Shown in pieces: positions 1 to 6,109 of a stretch of 10,432 bases of DNA. Source of the DNA: an uncultured Oscillospiraceae bacterium (GTDB taxonomy: Bacteria > Bacillota > Clostridia > Oscillospirales > Acutalibacteraceae); the NCBI GenBank assembly GCA_958354085.1, contig CATWUX010000077.1:1-10432 (forward strand), written 5' to 3'. Position numbers and translations under genes: made by a program. Position 1 is the stretch's first letter, and each line of letters opens with the position of its first letter. The notes under the pieces were generated by a model, which made no database searches, was not told the DNA's origin, and saw only the letters and a program-made list of their open reading frames with translations.

Positions 1-23
1 GCCGACACGCGGGTTTCTCTCAT
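1..23 (-). CDS. possible 5' end of the next operon gene (partial)
   Basis: An ATG at 23-21 on the minus strand opens a frame that stays open to the window edge (M-R-E-T-R-V-S). It lies 31 nt downstream of the rqcP stop, with a purine-rich GGAAACGAAG stretch in front that could serve as a weak ribosome binding site. In the related Bacillus and clostridial order the gene after rqcP/yabO is the sporulation gene yabP. Seven codons are too few to recognise any family, so the identity is only suggested by position. Confidence 0.25.
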
Positions 24-54
24 TTTTCTTCGTTTCCGGACACAAACGCACCGC

Positions 55-294
55 TCACAGCAGCTTATACAGCAGTGCGGCATCGTTCTTGGCCACCGTT
101 TCCTGAACCGAAACTACCTCTGCTTTGACTTCGCGCGCGCCGAGCGTGATCGCGATTACATCGCCGACCTTAATATCGTAGGACGCGCGGGCAGCCTTGC
201 CGTTGACCAGCACGCGGCCGGCGTCGCACGCTTCGTTGGCTACCGTGCGGCGCTTGATCAGCCGCGACACCTTTAAATACTTGTCCAAACGCAT
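55..294 (-). CDS. rqcP: RqcP (YabO), S4-domain ribosome quality control factor
   Basis: A 79-residue protein made almost entirely of one S4 RNA-binding domain. It opens with M-R-L-D-K-Y-L-K and continues through a basic S-R-L-I-K-R-R segment and the V-N-G-K-A-A-R turn, ending in a short beta tail. Members of this Hsp15/YabO family bind the stalled 50S subunit with peptidyl-tRNA. With RqcH they drive poly-alanine tailing of incomplete chains in Firmicutes. B. subtilis RqcP is only slightly longer, so this looks complete. I chose the ATG at 294 because GAAAGGA at 304-310 lies 9 nt before it and the family starts at this methionine. An upstream in-frame ATG at 381 would put the hup terminator inside the gene. 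The position behind mazG and hup matches clostridial yabN-yabO neighbourhoods. No promoter is visible between the hup terminator and this gene. Confidence 0.93.
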   Translation of the reverse strand: MRLDKYLKVSRLIKRRTVANEACDAGRVLVNGKAARASYDIKVGDVIAITLGAREVKAEVVSVQETVAKNDAALLYKLL

Positions 295-337
295 AAAGCA
301 TCGTCCTTTCACCGAAAGTGTGGTCTGCCGCATTGCA

Positions 338-366
338 AAAAGCCGCCCGGCAGGCGGGCGGCTTTT
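338..366 (-). terminator. rho-independent terminator of hup
   Basis: On the minus strand AAAAGCCGCCCG pairs with CGGGCGGCTTTT around a 5-nt loop, giving a 12-bp stem ending in a run of five T at 341-337. It begins 15 nt after the hup stop codon and ends 27 nt before the rqcP ribosome binding site. HU mRNA can therefore be made as a discrete abundant transcript, while rqcP must depend on read-through or an unseen promoter. Confidence 0.88.
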
Positions 367-381
367 ATCGGCAAAGAGCAA

Positions 382-657
382 TTATTTCGCAACGGCATCC
401 TTAAAAGCTTTGCCAGCCTTGAATACCGGCTGCTTGGAAGCGGGGATCGTGATCGCTTCTTTGGTGCGGGGGTTACGGCCGGTTCTGGCTTCACGGGCAC
501 GCACTTCAAAAGTACCGAAGCCAACCAGCTGGACTTTGTCGCCGCCGGCGACAGCTTCCGTCACGGATTCCAGAACGGCGGAAACCGCTTTTTCGGCATC
601 CTTTTTGGTCAGACCGGATTTCTCAACAACAGCGGCAATCAGTTCAACTTTGTTCAT
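382..657 (-). CDS. hup: HU family nucleoid-associated DNA-binding protein
   Basis: A 91-residue histone-like HU protein, the normal length for bacterial HU (B. subtilis HBsu is 92). The N-terminal helical dimerisation half starts M-N-K-V-E-L. The G-F-G-T-F-E-V turn at about residues 47-53 is typical. The DNA-clamping beta arm carries the conserved G-R-N-P motif at about 60-63, whose proline intercalates into DNA, and a basic C-terminal helix follows. HU bends and compacts DNA and supports replication, recombination and sporulation. The ATG start is well fixed by GGAGG at 667-671, 9 nt upstream. It lies 61 nt after mazG and ahead of rqcP, an arrangement common in clostridia but absent from Bacillus, where yabN and yabO are adjacent. 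Its own strong terminator suggests higher expression than its neighbours. Nothing about the protein is unusual. Confidence 0.97.
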   Translation of the reverse strand: MNKVELIAAVVEKSGLTKKDAEKAVSAVLESVTEAVAGGDKVQLVGFGTFEVRAREARTGRNPRTKEAITIPASKQPVFKAGKAFKDAVAK

Positions 658-718
658 CTTATTATACCTCCAAAGATTTTATACACCAGCGCGATTTAAT
701 CCACGCGTGGATACACAT

Positions 719-1528
719 TCAGCAGGATTTCTCCTGCGCCTTGGCTTCCCGCCATAATTCGTCCAGCTGCTCGATCGAAGCGGCGGTCATATCCAGCTGC
801 CGCTCCTGCGCCAGCTGCTCCACCACGGCAAAACGCCGGATGAACTTTTCCGTCGCGCCGGTCAGCGCCTGTTCGGCATCCGCTTTCAAAAAGCGGGACA
901 CATTGACGGCCGAAAACAGCAGATCGCCCAATTCTTCCTCAACCGCCGCGGGGTTTTCCTGCGCCATCGCCTCTTCCAGCTCGTCAACCTCGCTGTGCAG
1001 CGCTTCCATCGCACCGGACACCTCCGGCCAATCAAAGCCCGCACGCGCCGCGCGGTTCTGCACCTTGGCGGCCCGCATCAGCGCCGGCAGCGACCGCGGC
1101 ACCGCGCGCAGCAGATCGGTTTGGGTTTTCCCGCCCTTGGTCGCGCGCTTGATCGCATCCCAATTTTGCAGCACCTGCCCGGCGTCCTTGGCAACCACGT
1201 CGCCGAACACGTGCGGGTGACGCACCAGCAGCTTGCGGCAGATCCCGTCCGTCACATCGGAAAACGTAAAGCCGCCGTGCTCTTCCTCCATGCAGGTGTG
1301 AAAGACCACCTGCAGCAGTACGTCGCCCAGCTCTTCCTGAAGCCCCGCCGGATCGTCGTTATCAATCGCTTCGATCGCCTCGTGCGTTTCTTCCAGAAAT
1401 TCGGAACGGATGCTTTTGTGCGTCTGTTCCCGATCCCATGGGCAACCTTCCGGCGACCGCAGCAGCCGCAAGATCGCCAACAGATCCTCCATCGTATAGA
1501 CTTCTTTGTTTGGATAGGAAATCGACAT
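719..1528 (-). CDS. mazG: MazG nucleoside triphosphate pyrophosphohydrolase, two-domain
   Basis: A 269-residue all-alpha NTP pyrophosphohydrolase that hydrolyses (d)NTPs to the monophosphate and pyrophosphate, cleaning non-canonical nucleotides from the pool. The N-terminal signature L-R-S-P-E-G-C-P-W-D-R-E-Q-T-H lies at about residues 23-37. Two tandem MazG domains each keep the metal-binding acidic pattern: E47-x2-E50 with E66-x2-D69, and E180-x2-E183 with E199-x2-D202. The length matches stand-alone E. coli MazG (263). The syntenic B. subtilis YabN carries an additional N-terminal tetrapyrrole-methylase-like domain that is missing here. I kept the ATG at 1528 because AAGGACGG precedes it, though at a long spacing. 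The ATG at 1492 would give the more usual family N-terminus M-E-D-L-L but has a poorer ribosome site. It is preceded by a structured 113-nt gap. Confidence 0.95.
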   Translation of the reverse strand: MSISYPNKEVYTMEDLLAILRLLRSPEGCPWDREQTHKSIRSEFLEETHEAIEAIDNDDPAGLQEELGDVLLQVVFHTCMEEEHGGFTFSDVTDGICRKLLVRHPHVFGDVVAKDAGQVLQNWDAIKRATKGGKTQTDLLRAVPRSLPALMRAAKVQNRAARAGFDWPEVSGAMEALHSEVDELEEAMAQENPAAVEEELGDLLFSAVNVSRFLKADAEQALTGATEKFIRRFAVVEQLAQERQLDMTAASIEQLDELWREAKAQEKSC

Positions 1529-1572
1529 CCGGCTGATCCGTCCTTCTTCGGAAATTGCGCCGCTTCCGGCAC

Positions 1573-1608
1573 GAGCCGACAGCCGGAAAATCCGGCGCTG
1601 GGCGGCTC
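1573..1608 (-). other. two-tier inverted repeat in the mazG leader
   Basis: In the gap between the flippase and mazG, GAGCCG at 1608-1603 pairs with CGGCTC at 1578-1573. Inside that, GCCGGA at 1596-1591 pairs with TCCGGC at 1587-1582 around a three-base loop. No T run follows, so it is not a rho-independent terminator. CCGGC at 1586-1582 could instead pair with the GCCGG that directly precedes the mazG ATG (1533-1529), or with another GCCGG at 1570-1566. It could be a translational control structure, a processing or stability stem, or chance in GC-rich DNA. Confidence 0.4.
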
Positions 1609-1641
1609 ACCATAGGGAGTATTCACACGAACACTCTTATA

Positions 1642-3381
1642 TTACCCTATCCAATCGTGTTTTTCAAGTATCTTCGCAATTTTTTCTCCCTTTGGAAGCA
1701 TAAAAATATCGTCTTTTGTCAGTATTTTTAACACAAGCAGGCAAATTCCGTATACGATTCCGGCCAAACCGACCGCCAACACGGTCGCAAGCCGCGGTGA
1801 AATCACCCGTGCAAGCAGGCCGTTGGACGCCCAGGCCGCCGCGCCGCAAAGGAGAGCCGCGATCAGCGGCTTTCCCACCGTCTTCCATACCGGCAGCCGC
1901 AGCTGCAGCAGCCGGTGCAGCGTCAGCAGGCCGGCAATCACCATCACCGCATAGCAAGCCGCCGTGCTGTATACGGAGCCCATCACATTCCACTCCGGAC
2001 GCGTCACCAGCACCACATTCAGTATCAACTTGACAACGCCGCCCAACACGATGATTTTCGCGGGAATATCCGCCCTTCCCACCGCTTGGAAAATGGAATT
2101 CACCGGTGCGGTCAGGCACACGAAAATCGTCGCGATGCCCAGCACCTGCAGCATTGGCCCGACAATCTCGGACACATGCTTCTGCCCGTACACGAGAAAC
2201 ATCAGCGGCTCCGCCAGCACCGACAGCCCGATCCCGGCCGGCAGCGCCACCAGCAGCGTAATACGCAGCACCGATTCCACAGTGGCTTTCAGCTGCTGCC
2301 GGTTTTGCATCGCCCATGCGGACGTGATGACCGGCAGCGCGCTGATACCGAAAGTCAGCGTGATAGTCGGCACCAGATTGACATAGGTCATCGCCGTGCT
2401 GCGGCTGCCCACCAGCCAAGCCAGCACATCCCGCGTTCCGTCCGCCGCCAGCTGGGCAGCATACATCTGTTCCACCTCGCCGCCGTGCCGCTCCAGCACC
2501 AGCTTGAGACAGCGCTGCAGCGACGCCACGTCGATGAGATTGGTCAGCTGCGTCGCAAGCGCCGCCAGTGCCACCGGGAACGCTATCACCAGCAGCGACC
2601 GCAGCGCCCGCCGTCCGGTGACCGGCGGCGGCGATGCCGCCAATTCCTGCACCGTCAGCTCGCTGCCCCGGCGGGCATAGCGCAGCATCAGGTACAGCAT
2701 AGAGGCAAATGATCCGAGCGTCACGCCCGCCATGGCGCCCGCCGCCATATACGGCAGGCTCAGCTCACGCGCATGCGCCGCGGACGCGGCGACCGTGCCG
2801 AACACCGGCTCGCCCTGCGCATAGCAGCGCTGTCCCCACCACATTGCCGCCACGGCCAGCCCCAGACCGAGCAGCAGCTTTCCCAGTGCCTCCAGCACTT
2901 GGGAACAGGCCGTCGGCACCATATTGCGCAGCCCCTCGTACAGTCCGCGGTTCACCGCGGCCATACAGCAAAAAAACACCGACGGCGCCATGACCAACAT
3001 GGACAGGAAACTGCCCGGCATCCCCACATACGCCGGATAAAAGAAGGCCGCCGCCAGCATAACCGCCAGCCCCAGCGTGCCGGTCACCAAAAAAATCCGG
3101 CGCGCCATGCGGTAAATCACCTGTACATCCGCGAACCGGTGCAGCGTAACCGCCTCCGCAACCAGCCGCGACACGGCAACCGGCAGTCCCGCCACCGCCA
3201 CCGTATACACCGGCAGATACACCTCATACGCGGTCGCAAAATAGCCATAGCCGGTCATACCCGCCAGCAGCGGATGCTGCAGCGGAATTTTGAACAGTGC
3301 GCCAATGAGCTTCACCAACACGGCAGCACCCGACAGAATCAGCGCGCCGTGCAAAAAGCTCTGTCGTTTTGCCCTTGCCAA
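1642..3381 (-). CDS. SpoVB/MurJ-like MOP-family polysaccharide or lipid II flippase (YabM-type)
   Basis: A 579-residue polytopic membrane protein of the MOP (MVF/MATE-like) superfamily, with about 14 hydrophobic segments by eye. It moves undecaprenyl-linked sugar precursors across the cytoplasmic membrane. The N-terminus R-Q-S-F-L-H-G-A-L-I-L-S-G and the stretch R-G-L-Y-E-G-L-R-N-M-V-P-T at residues 145-157, followed by S-Q-V-L-E, are characteristic of the SpoVB branch. The end M-L-P-K-G-E-K-I is also common in clostridial members. The start is taken as TTG at 3381, because GGAAAGGG at 3398-3391 lies 9 nt upstream and the family begins here. The longer frame to 3558 would overlap mtaD. An ATG at 3426 lacks family support. 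The gene begins 5 nt after the mtaD stop, so translation is probably coupled. By position it corresponds to B. subtilis yabM. Cortex (SpoVB) or other cell-wall roles cannot be told apart from sequence. Confidence 0.88.
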   Translation of the reverse strand: MARAKRQSFLHGALILSGAAVLVKLIGALFKIPLQHPLLAGMTGYGYFATAYEVYLPVYTVAVAGLPVAVSRLVAEAVTLHRFADVQVIYRMARRIFLVTGTLGLAVMLAAAFFYPAYVGMPGSFLSMLVMAPSVFFCCMAAVNRGLYEGLRNMVPTACSQVLEALGKLLLGLGLAVAAMWWGQRCYAQGEPVFGTVAASAAHARELSLPYMAAGAMAGVTLGSFASMLYLMLRYARRGSELTVQELAASPPPVTGRRALRSLLVIAFPVALAALATQLTNLIDVASLQRCLKLVLERHGGEVEQMYAAQLAADGTRDVLAWLVGSRSTAMTYVNLVPTITLTFGISALPVITSAWAMQNRQQLKATVESVLRITLLVALPAGIGLSVLAEPLMFLVYGQKHVSEIVGPMLQVLGIATIFVCLTAPVNSIFQAVGRADIPAKIIVLGGVVKLILNVVLVTRPEWNVMGSVYSTAACYAVMVIAGLLTLHRLLQLRLPVWKTVGKPLIAALLCGAAAWASNGLLARVISPRLATVLAVGLAGIVYGICLLVLKILTKDDIFMLPKGEKIAKILEKHDWIG

Positions 3382-3386
3382 AAGCG

Positions 3387-4679
3387 TCAGCCCTTTCCGG
3401 TCATTTGCTTGCGAATCCGACCGCATTCCCAGCGAACACGCGCCATATCCAACAGCGGGTATTCCCCTGCGCGGTACAGCACCTGCCCGTCCACCATCGT
3501 CAGCTCCACCGCACGGCCGGAGGCGGCGTACACGACCGCCGACAGTGGATCGTCGCACGGCGCAATGCCGGCGTCCGCCGCGTCCAGCATCACCAGATCG
3601 GCGCGATAGCCCGGCACGATGTCACCGCAATTTCGCCGTCCCTGCGCCAGCGCACCGGCGCGTGTCGCCATATACAGTGCCTCCTGCGCCGGCAGGGCGC
3701 ACGGGTTGCCGGAAATTCCCTTGGCCAGCAGCGATGCCATGCGCAGCTCTTCGAGCATATCCAGCGTATTGTTGCTCGCGGCGGAATCGGTTCCGATCGC
3801 AACCGCGATCCCCTTGCGCCGCCACTTGGTTGTCTGTGCGATGCCGCTCGCCAGCTTGAGATTGCTTTTCGGACAATGCGCCAGCGTCACGGTTTTATGC
3901 TCCGCCAACAGATCCATGTCGCTTTCGGTCAGCCACACGCCGTGCGCAAGCGTAACCGGCTGCTCCAGTATGCCGGTCTCCCGCAGCAGCGACGCCGGCG
4001 TCATGCCGTGACGGCCGACGCACTCCCACTGCTCCCGCCGCGTCTCGGACAGATGCATTTGCATCCGCGCGCTGTAGGCGGCAGCCAGCTCAGTCACGTC
4101 CCGCAGCAGACCGGGATGGGTGGTATATTCGGAATGTGGCGCAACGTCGATCGCGACCCGTCCGTCGCCCGCTCCGTGAACCTGTGTCAGCAGCCGGGTC
4201 AGCTCTGCCTGCACCGGCAGATCACGCAGCCGCTTTTCGCTGTCTGTGCAGCTGAAGCTCACGCCCAGATTCGCCTTAATCCCGCTTTCCGTAACCGCCT
4301 GCGCAACTCGCTCGGTGAAATAGTACATATCCGAAAACGACGTCGTGCCGCCCGCCAGCATCTCCGCGATGCCCAGCAGCGTCCCCCAGTATACGTCCTC
4401 TCCGCTCATGCGCGCTTCCAGCGGAAAAATGCGGTCGTGCAGCCAGCTGTGCAGCGACATATCGTCGCCGCAGCCGCGCAGCAGCGTCATGGCGGCATGC
4501 GTGTGGCTGTTGACAAAGCCGGGCAGCAACAGTTTGCCGCGTCCGTCCACCGTTTTGCCCCAGTCGCCCTCCGGCCGCCGGTCGCTGACCGCGGCGATGT
4601 GTTCAGCCTCCACCGCCACAAAGCGGTTCTCCGCGGCGGTTCCGTCCGCACGCAGCACGGTAATGTTTTCAAAGAGCAT
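3387..4679 (-). CDS. mtaD: amidohydrolase, 5'-methylthioadenosine/S-adenosylhomocysteine deaminase family
   Basis: A 430-residue TIM-barrel amidohydrolase (numbering below counts from the upstream ATG at 4685, two residues earlier). The family deaminates 5'-methylthioadenosine, S-adenosylhomocysteine or 5'-deoxyadenosine to the corresponding inosine compounds. Metal ligands are visible: H61-T-H63 in N-S-H-T-H-A-A-M-T-L-L-R-G, H211 in M-H-L-S-E, and D300 in G-T-D-S-A-A-S-N-N. E214 and H248 match the catalytic glutamate and histidine of the T. maritima enzyme. H-C-P-K-S-N-L-K at 270-277 is diagnostic of this branch. The ATG at 4679 is preferred over 4685 because AAAGGA then sits 9 nt upstream instead of 3, and M-L-F-E-N is a typical family start. 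The gene follows pnp by 18 nt and precedes the flippase by 5 nt. Together with PNP it can complete a deaminate-then-phosphorolyse salvage route. The exact substrate is not decidable by eye. Confidence 0.88.
   Translation of the reverse strand: MLFENITVLRADGTAAENRFVAVEAEHIAAVSDRRPEGDWGKTVDGRGKLLLPGFVNSHTHAAMTLLRGCGDDMSLHSWLHDRIFPLEARMSGEDVYWGTLLGIAEMLAGGTTSFSDMYYFTERVAQAVTESGIKANLGVSFSCTDSEKRLRDLPVQAELTRLLTQVHGAGDGRVAIDVAPHSEYTTHPGLLRDVTELAAAYSARMQMHLSETRREQWECVGRHGMTPASLLRETGILEQPVTLAHGVWLTESDMDLLAEHKTVTLAHCPKSNLKLASGIAQTTKWRRKGIAVAIGTDSAASNNTLDMLEELRMASLLAKGISGNPCALPAQEALYMATRAGALAQGRRNCGDIVPGYRADLVMLDAADAGIAPCDDPLSAVVYAASGRAVELTMVDGQVLYRAGEYPLLDMARVRWECGRIRKQMTGKG
3391..3398 (-). promoter_or_regulatory. 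ribosome binding site setting a TTG start for the flippase
   Basis: GGAAAGGG on the minus strand is embedded in the last codons of mtaD, 9 nt before TTG at 3381. It decides the start of the flippase and places its initiation directly at the mtaD stop codon (TGA at 3389-3387). Confidence 0.75.
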
Positions 4680-4697
4680 CTGCATCCGTCCTTTCGG

Positions 4698-5525
4698 TCA
4701 GATTTCCTGCACGATGGCCGTTATCAGCTCGCCAAACGACGCGGCGACCGTGGCGGCGGTCGCCGTCACTTCCTCGTCGCTGACCGTGGCTTCCGGCAGC
4801 ATTCCCGCTGCCAGATTGGTGATGCAGGAAATACCCAGCACCTCCATACCGCACTGCGCGGCGGCAATTACCTCCGGCACCGTCGACATACCGACCGCGT
4901 CGCCGCCCAGCAAGCGGATTGCCCGAATCTCCGCCGGCGTTTCAAACTGCGGTCCGGCCATAAAGAAATATACGCCGCTGTGCAGCAAAATATCCAACCT
5001 TTTCGCACAATTCTGCGCGACCGCCTGCAAACGCGGCGTATACACGCGGGAGAGATCAAAAAAGCGGCTGCCGAACACCGGCGGGATGCGCCCGCGCGAC
5101 GGGCTGTCCAGCGTGAATTTCATATGATCGGTAATCAGCATGAAGTCGCCCGGACGAAAAGCCGGGTTAACACCGCCCGCCGCGTTGGTGAGAAGCAGCG
5201 ACCGCACGCCAAGCAGCGACAGCACCCGCACATAGTAAGCGGCGGTTTCCATGTCGTAACCCTCATAGCAGTGAAAACGTCCGGACAGCACCGCGACCGC
5301 ACGCCCCTGCAAACGGCCGAGCACCAGCACGCCGGCGTGTGAAGCCACGGTAGCGCGCGGAAAGCCCGGAATCTCCGCATAGGGCAGCCGTACCGCATCC
5401 TCCACCCGCTCCGCCAGATAACCCAATCCCGAGCCAAGCACCAGCGCTATCTCCGGCTGCACCGGCATTCGCTCCCGGATATAGTCTGCGCTGCGTTCAT
5501 ACGTTTCAAGCAAAAAATTTTCCAA
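4698..5525 (-). CDS. purine nucleoside phosphorylase family (trimeric PNP/MTIP type)
   Basis: A 275-residue trimeric-type nucleoside phosphorylase that splits a nucleoside with phosphate into base and pentose 1-phosphate. Phosphate-site motifs are intact: G-S-G at 31-33, H63, R-F-H-C-Y-E-G-Y-D at 83-91 and T-N-A-A-G-G at 113-118. The base site keeps E195 (G-P-Q-F-E-T), M213 and N237 (C-I-T-N), as expected for 6-oxopurines. Two positions depart from canonical PNPs. The D-H-I-N element is D-H-M-K at 133-136. By my alignment, the histidine contacting the ribose 5'-hydroxyl (human H257) is aspartate, D250. That could fit 5'-deoxy or 5'-methylthio nucleosides, in keeping with mtaD downstream. The start is TTG at 5525 with AAGGAGG 8 nt upstream. 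A terminator lies immediately ahead and no promoter was found in the short gap. Confidence 0.9.
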   Translation of the reverse strand: MENFLLETYERSADYIRERMPVQPEIALVLGSGLGYLAERVEDAVRLPYAEIPGFPRATVASHAGVLVLGRLQGRAVAVLSGRFHCYEGYDMETAAYYVRVLSLLGVRSLLLTNAAGGVNPAFRPGDFMLITDHMKFTLDSPSRGRIPPVFGSRFFDLSRVYTPRLQAVAQNCAKRLDILLHSGVYFFMAGPQFETPAEIRAIRLLGGDAVGMSTVPEVIAAAQCGMEVLGISCITNLAAGMLPEATVSDEEVTATAATVAASFGELITAIVQEI

Positions 5526-5533
5526 CGGATATT

Positions 5534-5540
5534 CCTCCTT
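5534..5540 (-). promoter_or_regulatory. strong ribosome binding site setting a TTG start for pnp
   Basis: AAGGAGG on the minus strand, 8 nt before TTG at 5525, is a near-perfect Shine-Dalgarno sequence. It fixes the TTG start where no ATG is available. CCTCC at 5581-5577 in the loop of the upstream terminator is complementary to its GGAGG core. Confidence 0.85.
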
Positions 5541-5551
5541 GTTCTCTTCGG

Positions 5552-5601
5552 AAAAGAAAAGCGACAGGCAGCGTCCGGAGGTCTGCCGGTCTGCCTATCG
5601 C
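5552..5601 (-). terminator. rho-independent terminator between the zinc-ribbon gene and pnp
   Basis: On the minus strand GCGATAGGCAG (5601-5591) pairs with CTGCCTGTCGC (5571-5561), 11 bp with one G-U wobble. The loop is 19 nt and TTTTCTTTT follows. It ends the zinc-ribbon transcript 22 nt after the stop codon. Only 11 nt separate it from the pnp ribosome binding site, so it may also limit or regulate entry of transcription into pnp-mtaD. The 5' arm and loop contain a perfect tandem 8-bp repeat (5580-5595). Confidence 0.85.
5580..5595. repeat. perfect tandem 8-bp repeat, GGTCTGCC x2
   Basis: Two adjacent copies of GGTCTGCC (plus strand) lie in the 5' arm and loop of the terminator ahead of pnp. 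A single further copy occurs at 322-329, between the hup terminator and rqcP. The 3' arm of the pnp terminator can pair with the core of either tandem copy, so the repeat might allow alternative folding. Replication slippage is the simplest origin. Confidence 0.5.
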
Positions 5602-5623
5602 CCTCAATGAAGCTCTGTCGTGT

Positions 5624-5989
5624 CTATTCCGCGTCCAGTTTATTACCGCAGCGCTTGCAGTACGCCGCGTCCTCCGGATTGACCGCACTGCACTTCTTAC
5701 AGCGGATGATGTTCTTATAATCGTCGATCTGGGTGCGCACCTTCGCCAGCCGCGCCATCAGCTCATCCGCCTTGGCGATGCAGCCCTCCACGAGCGCCGT
5801 CACATCCTCGCCCGCTTTTTGGCCGTCATACACCAGACGTCCCAGTCCTTCGAGGGTGGACGCGATATCCTTTTCCAGCTCGGCGGCTTCCATCTTCAGC
5901 TTGGTCACTTCCACAAAATCCGTCGTCTTCTTGCCGGCAGCCTCCGCCACGGTTTTGGCCTTGTACAATACATCTTCAAAGGTCGTCAT
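5624..5989 (-). CDS. small coiled-coil protein with C-terminal zinc ribbon, function unknown
   Basis: A 121-residue soluble protein I do not recognise as a named family. Residues 1-92 are highly charged and helical, rich in A, E, K and L with coiled-coil-like spacing. They lead into a zinc ribbon with C97-x2-C100-x10-C111-x2-C114, of the type C-K-K-C ... Y-C-K-R-C-G-N-K-L. Similar short proteins are frequent in clostridia and are often annotated only as zinc-ribbon domain proteins. The ATG at 5989 is chosen because GGGAGGG lies just upstream. The longer frame starting at 6034 would contain the predicted -10 box and start upstream of the transcript. The gene is monocistronic: own promoter (6023-6051), own terminator (5552-5601). 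It is divergent from addB. No signal peptide or membrane segment is visible. A role as a small scaffold or nucleic-acid-associated factor is only a guess. Confidence 0.85.
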   Translation of the reverse strand: MTTFEDVLYKAKTVAEAAGKKTTDFVEVTKLKMEAAELEKDIASTLEGLGRLVYDGQKAGEDVTALVEGCIAKADELMARLAKVRTQIDDYKNIIRCKKCSAVNPEDAAYCKRCGNKLDAE

Positions 5990-6022
5990 AGCCGATCCCT
6001 CCCAGTATTTTTCGTTGTTTAT

Positions 6023-6051
6023 AGTATATCGCAATTTTTACGGATTTGCAA
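6023..6051 (-). promoter_or_regulatory. predicted sigma-A promoter of the zinc-ribbon gene
   Basis: Minus strand: -35 TTGCAA (6051-6046, 4 of 6 to consensus), a 17-nt spacer, and -10 TATACT (6028-6023, 5 of 6). The expected start near 6016 gives a leader of about 27 nt carrying the GGGAGGG ribosome site. Confidence 0.7.
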
Positions 6052-6080
6052 TGCCTCCGCCGCTTTTTTTGCCGTGGCGC

Positions 6081-6109
6081 TGGACAAGCGTTCGGCTTCG
6101 CGGTATACT
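6081..6109 (+). promoter_or_regulatory. predicted sigma-A promoter of addB
   Basis: Plus strand: -35 TGGACA (6081-6086, 5 of 6 to consensus), a 17-nt spacer, and -10 TATACT (6104-6109, 5 of 6). Transcription would start near 6116, giving a leader of about 25 nt. The -35 box lies 29 bp from the -35 of the divergent promoter, so a single bound regulator could affect both. Confidence 0.75.

Noticed and set aside
672..692. TATAAA element upstream of hup as a -10 box
   Set aside because: No matching -35 sits 16-18 nt upstream, and the start it implies would fall in the ribosome binding site itself.
699..712. Perfect 14-bp palindrome ATCCACGCGTGGAT between mazG and hup, as an operator
   Set aside because: About one 14-bp perfect palindrome is expected by chance in roughly every 16 kb of random sequence, there is no second copy that I saw, and no convincing promoter lies beside it.
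722..737. GCAGGA-GAAA-TCCTGC hairpin at the end of mazG, as a terminator
   Set aside because: The stem is only 6 bp, it lies within the last codons of mazG, and no T run follows on the minus strand.
3382..3558. N-terminal extension of the flippase frame up to 3558
   Set aside because: It overlaps the mtaD coding region by 170 bases, encodes an R/G-rich stretch unlike the family, and a TTG with a well-spaced ribosome site at 3381 matches the family N-terminus.
3369..5342. A 657-codon open frame on the plus strand, antisense to mtaD and pnp
   Set aside because: Its product is an arginine, histidine and glutamine-rich composition typical of the reverse complement of GC-rich genes. It has no recognisable domain or ribosome site, and the opposite strand holds two clear enzymes.
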